Below, one piece after another: positions 6,865-11,487 of a DNA stretch of 11,487 bases. Below the pieces are notes generated by a model, which saw only the letters and a program-made list of their open reading frames with translations, was not told the DNA's origin and ran no database searches. Positions within the stretch are counted from its first letter, which is position 1. Every line of letters begins with the position of its first letter. This DNA is from Flavobacteriales bacterium UBA4585 (lineage in GTDB: Bacteria; Bacteroidota; Bacteroidia; Flavobacteriales; Schleiferiaceae): the NCBI GenBank assembly GCA_949487015.1, contig CATAQZ010000242.1, positions 1 through 11,487 on the forward strand, in the 5' to 3' direction. A program made the translations under genes and the position numbers.

Positions 6865-7478
6865 TATTGATTACTAACTGTTCACCTATAAAGGAGATAG
6901 AAACAAACGTCCCTAATTATAAATTGGTCCAAATGGGGCGGACTAAAAATCCGGCAGTATTATTTTTTCAAGATAGTTATTGCATGAAGAACGATTCTAT
7001 CACTAATTGGTTCTTAAAAAATAATTATCAAGTCATTATTGCCGAACGCTTAAATACAGATCCTCTGTTTGTTTTGAATACTGATCACCCTTTAATCCGT
7101 GAGCTAGATGGTCTAGCACTTACTACTGATTTAAAATCATACCCTATCGAATATATAGCTGCCTCAGGTTTAGAAGTGCACGCAACCGTGAATTGGTTTG
7201 TAAATACAGATGTTAAAGGGGGATTTTTATTTCCTTTTTATAAAGGAAGCTTTAAGGAGTATTTAGTAGAGTCTATATATAAAGATAAACAGGTCCTTCC
7301 TGGTTATCCTTCTCTTATTGAGCCTATCGAATTAATACAACTTCTCGAAACTACTCCTGCACCTAGTGGAACCTATGGTAATTATTCTCTGCGATTCTTA
7401 CAGGGGATCTGGGAGCAACACCCTAAGGTACAACTCACTTCATACGAAGGTGAATTAGTTTACCAAGTCGTTAAATAG
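6807..7478 (+). CDS. Putative lipoprotein of unknown function
   Basis: This 223-residue protein is not a family I recognise. The N-terminus looks like a lipoprotein signal: basic residues K6, R8 and K10, a hydrophobic core NAVILVTLSLLIT (11-23), then C25 in LITNCSP. The lipobox is imperfect because N24 occupies the -1 position, but the cysteine is well placed. The mature part has alternating predicted strands and helices, such as NPAVLFF (48-54), YQVIIAE (74-80) and YIAASGLEVHATVNWF (116-131). It vaguely recalls a degenerate alpha/beta-hydrolase-like fold, but no catalytic motif is clear. The first 19 codons lie antisense to the 5' end of the DUF4175-like gene. An in-frame Met at residue 43 (6933) would avoid the overlap but lose the signal peptide. 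The stop is 1 bp from the rpiB stop. Confidence 0.65.
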   Translation: MTYVDKLRVKNAVILVTLSLLITNCSPIKEIETNVPNYKLVQMGRTKNPAVLFFQDSYCMKNDSITNWFLKNNYQVIIAERLNTDPLFVLNTDHPLIRELDGLALTTDLKSYPIEYIAASGLEVHATVNWFVNTDVKGGFLFPFYKGSFKEYLVESIYKDKQVLPGYPSLIEPIELIQLLETTPAPSGTYGNYSLRFLQGIWEQHPKVQLTSYEGELVYQVVK

Positions 7479-7479
7479 A

Positions 7480-7911
7480 TTAACTACAAGCTATTTTACC
7501 CACCCTTCTTTGGTGACGTCCACCTTCAAATTCCTGAGTTAAAAACTCTGAAACAATCAGTTTTGCCTCGTCGGTTGAAATAAACCGTGCAGGTATTGCT
7601 ACAATATTTGCGTCGTTGTGTTGACGAGCAAGCGCCGCTATTTCTGGTGTCCAACATAGCGCACCACGAATACCTTGATGTTTATTAACCGTCATGTTTA
7701 TACCGTTACCTGAACCACAAATAACTACACCTAAATCTGCATCACCCTTATCAACAGCTATAGCAACCTCATGACCGTAATCCGGATAATCTACACTATC
7801 ACTTGAGAACGGCCCTTTATCAAGCGCCTCGTGAGATAATTCCGTTATTAATTGAATTAAAACTTCTTTTAACTCAACACCTGCATGGTCAGTACCAATT
7901 GCTATTTTCAT
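7480..7911 (-). CDS. rpiB: Ribose 5-phosphate isomerase B
   Basis: This 143-residue cytosolic enzyme interconverts ribose 5-phosphate and ribulose 5-phosphate in the non-oxidative pentose phosphate pathway. Family landmarks are all present. D8-H9 lie in IGTDHAG (5-11), C65 is the proton-transferring residue in CGSGNGINMT (65-74), and HNDANIVAI (98-106) contains the conserved His. Phosphate-binding arginines are in FEGGRHQRRV (128-137). Length is typical of RpiB/LacAB proteins. RpiB alone, rather than RpiA, is usual in many Bacteroidota. The gene is read away from the AT-rich 402-bp gap and ends 1 bp from the convergent lipoprotein gene, leaving no room for a conventional terminator. No obvious Shine-Dalgarno or TAnnTTTG box was found upstream. 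Confidence 0.95.
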   Translation of the reverse strand: MKIAIGTDHAGVELKEVLIQLITELSHEALDKGPFSSDSVDYPDYGHEVAIAVDKGDADLGVVICGSGNGINMTVNKHQGIRGALCWTPEIAALARQHNDANIVAIPARFISTDEAKLIVSEFLTQEFEGGRHQRRVGKIACS

Positions 7912-7943
7912 GGGTAGTAAATTTTCTCAAAGGTCGTAAAAGT

Positions 7944-7974
7944 TGTGAATTACACTGTGTATAAAAGTGGATAA
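7944..7974 (-). promoter_or_regulatory. Cluster of three DnaA-box-like 9-mers
   Basis: Read on the minus strand, the 9-mers are TTATCCACT (7966-7974, one mismatch to TTATCCACA), TTATACACA (7956-7964, perfect match to TTATNCACA and identical to box R2 of Escherichia coli oriC) and TAATTCACA (7944-7952, one mismatch). Their left ends are 12 and 10 bp apart, close to one helical turn, which would place bound DnaA on one DNA face. The cluster lies 33 bp upstream of the rpiB start, so DnaA regulation of rpiB is an alternative reading. Confidence 0.55.
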
Positions 7975-8151
7975 GTAGATCATATCCTATAAAAACTTTC
8001 TCTTGCTTATCTCAAAGTTTTACCTAATTCAAAAATTTCACGACATAAGCCATCTGAGTTAGAAAATGTTCTCTTCCATTTATAAACCCTTAAGGCGTAG
8101 ATATTCCCTGTCCATTCATTTTTATTTCTCAACTTAACATAGTGAACTTCA

Positions 8152-8167
8152 TTATTAACACACTATA
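8152..8167 (+). repeat. Direct repeat copy 1 (TTATTAACACACTATA)
   Basis: This 16-mer recurs at 8275-8290 with a single T/C difference. Its first 10 bases, TTATTAACAC, also occur inverted at 8217-8226. The 9-mer core TTATTAACA differs from the DnaA consensus TTATNCACA at one position (A for C at position 6), so these may be low-affinity DnaA sites or iteron-like elements. Confidence 0.6.
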
Positions 8168-8216
8168 AGAAATTTACATAAAATACTGTTAATCAATATT
8201 TTAATTATTACTAAAA

Positions 8217-8226
8217 GTGTTAATAA
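8217..8226 (-). repeat. Inverted copy of TTATTAACAC
   Basis: GTGTTAATAA on the plus strand is the exact reverse complement of the first 10 bases of the repeat at 8152. With that copy it forms a 10-bp inverted repeat spaced 55 bp apart across the most AT-rich part of the gap. The spacing is too wide for a terminator hairpin, so a protein-binding role is more plausible. Confidence 0.5.
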
Positions 8227-8274
8227 AGTAGAATTACCATTACTAACTACTGGAAGGTTGATGAGTTATTACGG

Positions 8275-8290
8275 TTATCAACACACTATA
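8275..8290 (+). repeat. Direct repeat copy 2 (TTATCAACACACTATA)
   Basis: This copy matches 15 of 16 bases of the repeat at 8152 and lies 24 bp before the NUDIX start codon. It runs directly into a second short direct repeat, ACTATATAT at 8285 and 8297, an alternating TA tract that should melt easily. The same 9-mer TTATCAACA also occurs at 7748-7756 inside rpiB, where it is probably just coding sequence. Confidence 0.6.
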
Positions 8291-8313
8291 TATATTACTA
8301 TATATCTTTTAAA

Positions 8314-8886
8314 ATGAATACATATATAAATAGAGGAGACTGGATAGTTAAGAACTCCAATGAGGTTTATGATAATGCTTGGATCACAGTACGGCATTAT
8401 GAGGTTACTACGCCAGGAGGTACAGCGGGTATTTACGGTGAAGTGGATTTTAAAAATTTAGCCATTGGTATTATTCCAATTGATGCCGAAGGTTACACCT
8501 GGCGCGTGGGGCAATTTAGATTCCCGTTAAACGCATACAGCTGGGAAATTCCTGAGGGCGGTGGACCCTTAGGAATAAACCCTTTAGAAAGTGCAAAACG
8601 TGAGTTACAAGAGGAAGTGGGTTATGGAGCTGACGAGTGGACTGAATTTCTTCAAATGGATTTAAGCAACAGCGTGACGAATGAACGTGCTGTGGTCTTC
8701 TTAGCGGAATCTTTAACCTTTTTAGGTACATCTCACGAAGACACGGAAAATCTTCGCTTAGAACGCCTGCATTTTAGTACACTTTATAATCAAGTGCTTA
8801 ATGGATCAGTAAGAGACAGTATTAGCGTTGCTGCAGTTTTAAAACTAGCTGCAATACGTCCAGATTTTTTAGAAATTAAGAAATGA
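8314..8886 (+). CDS. NUDIX hydrolase, ADP-ribose/ADP-sugar pyrophosphatase-like
   Basis: This 190-residue cytosolic protein belongs to the NUDIX superfamily, whose members cleave nucleoside diphosphates linked to another group. The extended motif WEIPEGGGPLG (77-87) leads into the NUDIX box, whose core is RELQEEVGY (96-104). The catalytic magnesium-binding glutamates E97, E100 and E101 are present. The first box glutamate, eight residues before R96, is I88, a departure from G-x5-E-x7-R-E-U-x-E-E-x-G-U, though that position is not a direct catalytic metal ligand. The upstream GEVDFKNLAIGIIPID (42-57) and the PEGGG segment resemble the ADP-ribose pyrophosphatase branch, so ADP-ribose or an ADP-sugar is the likely but unproven substrate. 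It is the first gene to the right of the AT-rich gap, and its last 18 bp overlap the end of the convergent GSCFA gene. Confidence 0.85.
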   Translation: MNTYINRGDWIVKNSNEVYDNAWITVRHYEVTTPGGTAGIYGEVDFKNLAIGIIPIDAEGYTWRVGQFRFPLNAYSWEIPEGGGPLGINPLESAKRELQEEVGYGADEWTEFLQMDLSNSVTNERAVVFLAESLTFLGTSHEDTENLRLERLHFSTLYNQVLNGSVRDSISVAAVLKLAAIRPDFLEIKK

Positions 8887-9639
8887 TCTGAACCGTTCAA
8901 ACACGATTTCAACCGCAGCCTCATTTGGGTGAGTTCCATTATTTTTAAAATAACTGTAATCCCTTAATTCATCTGTAATTATTTCATAACTAGGGAAATA
9001 CAAGCAGTTAGAATGTTGCTCCACGAGTGATTTTATACTTAGTCGTAAAATAGATTTACTGATAAAGTTTTCTTGTAGACCGACCTTCGTATATTTTACT
9101 GGGCTCACAGTAAAAATAATTTGCCAGTGCTTAGGTACATGAGTTAAGATTGAAGTCCAAGCTTCAGTGATTTCATCTAACTCGAGCAACCTACGTTTGA
9201 AGAGATCTTGAGGTAGCTTATGGCAATTATTCACAATAGTCCCATTCATTTCCCAACAATGCGCTGTACCAAACGAAATAATTAGCACTGGATGTTCACT
9301 TCGGTTTAAATGATTGCGGGCGTTGGTTTGAGCATCATTGATAAATGTGTCTAAACGGTTTTTATCTGTATGCTGAAATTTATTTGCCGCATGAAGTTGG
9401 TGGTATACCCCATGGTGCAGATAAATCTGATTTAAAGTTCCTTCAGGTTGTATGAGCCATTCCAATTGTTGTGCTATACTCACTGGATTAAAAGAGGTTC
9501 CTAAAGGATTGAATTGGTAGGGTATATTTATTTTATCCAATGGAGCAGCTAGGTTTTGAACGAAACAGCTGCCTAATCCAAAAAATAAAAAAGGAGGACG
9601 CGATTGAACGGGTCCTCCTAGTTGAACTGTTGTAATCAC
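8869..9639 (-). CDS. GSCFA-domain protein
   Basis: This 256-residue protein belongs to the GSCFA family, a Bacteroidota-rich group related to SGNH hydrolases and of unknown substrate. The name motif appears as GSCFVQN (23-29), with V replacing A. Further family blocks are FNPLGTSFNPVSIA (43-56), ISFGTAHCWE (125-134), NNCHKLPQ (141-148), IFTVSPVKY (175-183) and YFPSYEIITDELRDYSYF (219-236). The terminal N-G-T-H-P-N-E-A (240-247) resembles the C-terminal catalytic Asp/His block, with T in place of the usual acidic/Leu context. The start is a GTG 3 bp after the aldehyde dehydrogenase stop; no in-frame ATG exists before the GSCF motif. An intrinsic-terminator-like hairpin with T tract lies within codons 7-20. 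The gene is shorter than the roughly 320 residues common in the family. Confidence 0.88.
   Translation of the reverse strand: MITTVQLGGPVQSRPPFLFFGLGSCFVQNLAAPLDKINIPYQFNPLGTSFNPVSIAQQLEWLIQPEGTLNQIYLHHGVYHQLHAANKFQHTDKNRLDTFINDAQTNARNHLNRSEHPVLIISFGTAHCWEMNGTIVNNCHKLPQDLFKRRLLELDEITEAWTSILTHVPKHWQIIFTVSPVKYTKVGLQENFISKSILRLSIKSLVEQHSNCLYFPSYEIITDELRDYSYFKNNGTHPNEAAVEIVFERFRSFLNF
9580..9619 (-). terminator. Intrinsic-terminator-like hairpin inside the GSCFA 5' coding region
   Basis: On the minus strand AGGAGGAC (9619-9612) pairs perfectly with GTCCTCCT (9599-9592) across a 12-nt loop. It is followed at once by TTTTTATTTTTT (9591-9580). This is the classic G+C-rich stem plus U-tract layout. 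It begins 24 bases after the aldehyde dehydrogenase stop codon, just where its terminator would be expected, yet it lies in codons 7-20 of the GSCFA gene. Translating ribosomes could prevent the hairpin, giving attenuation. It might also be an accident of the codons for G-G-P and R-P-P-F-L-F-F. Confidence 0.6.
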
Positions 9640-9642
9640 GGT

Positions 9643-11184
9643 CTAAAGATTAAATTCAATACCCTGAGCCAAAGGTAAATCACTTCCGTAATTAATTGTA
9701 TTTGTTTGTCTTCTCATATAAGCTTTCCAAGCGTCTGAACCGCTTTCACGACCTCCACCCGTTTCTTTTTCACCACCGAAAGCTCCGCCTATTTCAGCTC
9801 CAGAAGTTCCAATGTTTACATTAGCAATACCACAATCTGATCCACTTTCGCTTAAGAAAATATGAGCTTCACGCATGTCGCTAGTCATAATAGCTGAAGA
9901 TAATCCTTGCTGAACACCGTTTTGAAGTGCTAACGCTTCATGTACACCTCCAGAATATTTGATCAGGTAAAGAATAGGTGCGAAAGTTTCTGTTTGTACC
10001 GCGTTGTAATGATTTTCCGCTTCAATAATACATGGCTTCACATACAATCCATTTTCATAAATACCGCCGCTTAAAACGGTACCACCACAAAGGACTTTTC
10101 CGCCTTCGCTTTGAGCGTTTTGAATGGTTGTTAAGAATGCAGCAACAGCATCTGCATCAGTAAGCGGACCCACATGATTTGATTCATCGAGTGGGCTGCC
10201 AATTTTTAATTGGTCATAAGCACCAACTAACGCATCACGGACTTTATCATAAACGGATTCGTGAATGATCAAACGGCGAGTAGAGGTACAACGTTGTCCA
10301 CATGTTCCAACTGCTCCAAAAACGGCTCCGGTTACGGTCATTTTTAAATCTGAACTTGGCGTAATAATAATAGCGTTATTACCCCCTAATTCAAGGATAC
10401 TTTTTCCAAATCGCTGAGCAACTGCAGCACCAACAATTCTTCCCATGCGGGTAGATCCTGTAGCGGAAACTAAAGGAATACGTGTATCGTTAGTGATCCA
10501 TTCACCAACTTTATAATTACCACTTACAATGGATGAAATACCGTCTGGTAAATTATTTTCAGAAGCTATTTTATTCCAAATGTGCTGGCAAGCGACCGAG
10601 CAAAGTGGTGACTTTTCTGAGGCTTTCCAAACTACTGTGTTACCACAGACTAAAGCTAGAGCAAAGTTCCAAGACCATACTGCAACTGGGAAATTAAAGG
10701 CAGAGATAACGCCTACTACCCCTAGTGGATGCCATTGCTCCATCATGTGATGATCCAAACGTTCACTTTTGATGGTTAGTCCATATAATTGACGTGATAG
10801 ACCTACTGCAAAATCACAGATGTCTATCATTTCTTGAACTTCACCCAGCCCTTCCTGGTAACTTTTACCCATCTCTAGTGAGACTAGGGCACCCAGCATT
10901 TCTTTCTTATTTCTTAGTTCATTTCCGAACTGTCTTATGTATTCACCGCGTTGAGGTGCAGGGACATTTCTCCAGTCTTTAAAAGCGGTCTGTGCAGAAG
11001 AAACTGCGGCGTTGTATTGTTCCTCTGTAGTAATACTAACATCGCCTAAATGCGCAGAGTCAATAGGAGAATAGGAAGCTATCCATTCATTAGAATTATG
11101 CCATTGTTTACCTATTGATGTACCGGCGTTTTTCGCTTCTAAGCCAAGGTTTTTTAAGATAGTGGTTGCTGTGAAATTTCCCAT
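9643..11184 (-). CDS. Aldehyde dehydrogenase, ALDH7 / alpha-aminoadipate semialdehyde dehydrogenase type
   Basis: This 513-residue NAD-dependent enzyme probably oxidises L-2-aminoadipate 6-semialdehyde (or its cyclic piperideine form) to 2-aminoadipate in lysine catabolism. ALDH7 members can also act on other aldehydes. The oxyanion-stabilising Asn is N164 in FNFP (163-166). Cofactor-binding K187 is in WKASEKSP (186-193), and ATGSTRMGR is at 241-249. The general-base glutamate is E265 in LELGGNN (264-270), and nucleophile C299 is in GTCGQRCTSTRR (293-304). The C-terminal run GTSGAEIGGAFGGEKETGGG (459-478), then RESGSDAWKAYMRRQTNT, is strongly typical of ALDH7. The protein is full length. It is followed by the GSCFA gene at 3 bp and by a terminator-like hairpin 24 bases after its stop. 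The divergent metal-transporter gene starts 133 bp away. Confidence 0.92.
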   Translation of the reverse strand: MGNFTATTILKNLGLEAKNAGTSIGKQWHNSNEWIASYSPIDSAHLGDVSITTEEQYNAAVSSAQTAFKDWRNVPAPQRGEYIRQFGNELRNKKEMLGALVSLEMGKSYQEGLGEVQEMIDICDFAVGLSRQLYGLTIKSERLDHHMMEQWHPLGVVGVISAFNFPVAVWSWNFALALVCGNTVVWKASEKSPLCSVACQHIWNKIASENNLPDGISSIVSGNYKVGEWITNDTRIPLVSATGSTRMGRIVGAAVAQRFGKSILELGGNNAIIITPSSDLKMTVTGAVFGAVGTCGQRCTSTRRLIIHESVYDKVRDALVGAYDQLKIGSPLDESNHVGPLTDADAVAAFLTTIQNAQSEGGKVLCGGTVLSGGIYENGLYVKPCIIEAENHYNAVQTETFAPILYLIKYSGGVHEALALQNGVQQGLSSAIMTSDMREAHIFLSESGSDCGIANVNIGTSGAEIGGAFGGEKETGGGRESGSDAWKAYMRRQTNTINYGSDLPLAQGIEFNL

Positions 11185-11212
11185 GTTCTTGTTTTAGGTG
11201 AGTGTATAAAAT

Positions 11213-11220
11213 TAAACATA
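11213..11220 (-). promoter_or_regulatory. Weak candidate -7 promoter box for the aldehyde dehydrogenase gene
   Basis: TATGTTTA on the minus strand matches TAnnTTTG at all but the last fixed base and lies about 29 bp upstream of the aldehyde dehydrogenase start. No TTTG -33 element is seen at the usual spacing. The 133-bp spacer 11185-11317 is AT-rich and must carry promoters for both divergent genes, but nothing stronger stands out. Confidence 0.2.
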
Positions 11221-11317
11221 ACGAACGACTTTTGTTGTATTCTAAAAATAGCTTTATTGATTTTTTAAGTGGCCTCCCTGTGCCTTACCTTTGTTATTTA
11301 GAATTAATTTAAATAAG

Positions 11318-11487
11318 ATGCGTTTTACCCCTGTTTTTCTAGTATTAGCATTTGTTTTTGGAGCTTGTTCAACGCCACAAGATGAAGAAGATACAAGTAC
11401 CGGTTCGAAGCCTAAGGTGTTGTGCACCACGAGTATCATGGCAGACTGGTTGACGAATATCTCTGGTGATGCTTTTGAAGTAACTGC
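11318..11487 (+). CDS. Zinc/manganese ABC transporter substrate-binding lipoprotein, N-terminal part (cut by window edge)
   Basis: Translation from the ATG at 11318 gives a lipoprotein signal MRFTPVFLVLAFVFGAC, with C17 preceded by F-G-A as a good lipobox. A short acidic linker (DEEDTSTGSK) follows, then KVLCTTSIMADWLTNISGDA. The pattern V-x-x-T-T-S-I-x-A-D-x-x-x-N-I-x-G-D opens the mature domain of cluster A-I binding proteins (ZnuA/TroA/MntA-like). These capture Zn2+ or Mn2+ at the outer face of the inner membrane for an ABC permease. Only 56 codons are inside the window; the metal-binding His and Asp/Glu residues lie beyond it, so the metal cannot be told. Permease and ATPase genes are expected downstream. 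It is divergent from the aldehyde dehydrogenase gene. Confidence 0.85.
   Translation, partial: MRFTPVFLVLAFVFGACSTPQDEEDTSTGSKPKVLCTTSIMADWLTNISGDAFEVT

Larger units (their letters stand above)
7912..8313. other. oriC: AT-rich intergenic region; candidate replication origin (oriC)
   Basis: This 402-bp gap holds no convincing gene. By hand count it has 47 G and 62 C, about 27% G+C, clearly below the flanking genes; 8161-8220 is about 17% G+C. It combines features expected of an oriC. There are three DnaA-box-like 9-mers in one orientation within 31 bp (7944-7974). Further TTAT(T/C)AACA 9-mers occur at 8152 and 8275 and, on the other strand, at 8218. An AT-rich stretch with alternating TA tracts (8285-8305) could serve as an unwinding element. 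rpiB and the NUDIX gene diverge from it, and a perfect parS lies 1.9 kb away. dnaA and dnaN are not in the window, so the call is inference. It must also contain promoters for rpiB and the NUDIX gene; none was identified clearly. Confidence 0.5.

Noticed and set aside
6891..6896. Shine-Dalgarno-like AAGGAG as the ribosome binding site for a shorter lipoprotein
   Set aside because: It is read as in-frame codons K-E and the next in-frame ATG is at 6933, about 36 bases away, too far. The longer start gives a plausible lipoprotein signal instead.
7471..7500. Short inverted repeats (GTTAA/TTAAC, AATAG/CTATT) between the lipoprotein and rpiB stops as a bidirectional terminator
   Set aside because: The stems are only 5 A+T-rich base pairs, too weak to support a terminator call.
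7748..7756. TTATCAACA inside rpiB as an additional initiator site
   Set aside because: It encodes part of the ordinary segment A-V-D-K-G, differs from the DnaA consensus and stands alone within the gene.
11254..11439. 61-codon minus-strand frame near the right edge
   Set aside because: It overlaps the clear plus-strand metal-binding lipoprotein gene, is low in protein-like features and has no family resemblance.

Overview
The window looks like chromosomal DNA from a member of the Bacteroidota, probably Flavobacteriales. The evidence is the run DUF4175-like membrane protein, ybeY, mnmG, SAM methyltransferase, which I recall as typical of that group. Other signs are a GSCFA-domain protein, a YbeY with a K-D pair at the third His site, an RpiB with CGSGNGINMT, weak or absent Shine-Dalgarno sequences, and moderate-to-low G+C (about 40% in coding lines sampled by hand). 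No phage, IS element, CRISPR array, tRNA or rRNA was seen.

Layout. The left edge holds the first 14 codons of a minus-strand phosphoglycerate kinase gene, divergent from holB (DNA polymerase III delta'). holB converges on a compact minus-strand cluster read right to left: DUF4175-like protein, ybeY, mnmG, class I SAM methyltransferase, with gaps of 2, -11 and 19 bp. A plus-strand lipoprotein gene of unknown function starts inside the 5' end of the DUF4175-like gene and ends one base from the stop of rpiB. A 402-bp AT-rich gap follows (about 27% G+C by hand count). To its right lie a plus-strand NUDIX hydrolase gene, then minus-strand GSCFA and ALDH7-type aldehyde dehydrogenase genes, and at the right edge the start of a plus-strand metal-ABC-transporter binding lipoprotein gene.

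The most notable signal is non-coding. There are two ParB-binding parS sites: a perfect 16/16 match inside the DUF4175-like gene, and a 15/16 match that nearly fills the gap between mnmG and the methyltransferase. The 402-bp gap about 2 kb from the nearer parS carries a tight cluster of DnaA-box-like 9-mers (one perfect TTATACACA), further TTAT(T/C)AACA repeats and a very AT-rich stretch running into alternating TA tracts. I read this as a candidate chromosomal replication origin and partition centromere. That is an inference needing GC-skew and ParB/DnaA data.

A second notable signal is a textbook intrinsic-terminator sequence on the minus strand just after the aldehyde dehydrogenase stop. 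It lies entirely inside the first 20 codons of the GSCFA gene. Gene packing is generally extreme: three convergent pairs overlap or nearly touch at their stops, and one divergent pair overlaps at its 5' ends.
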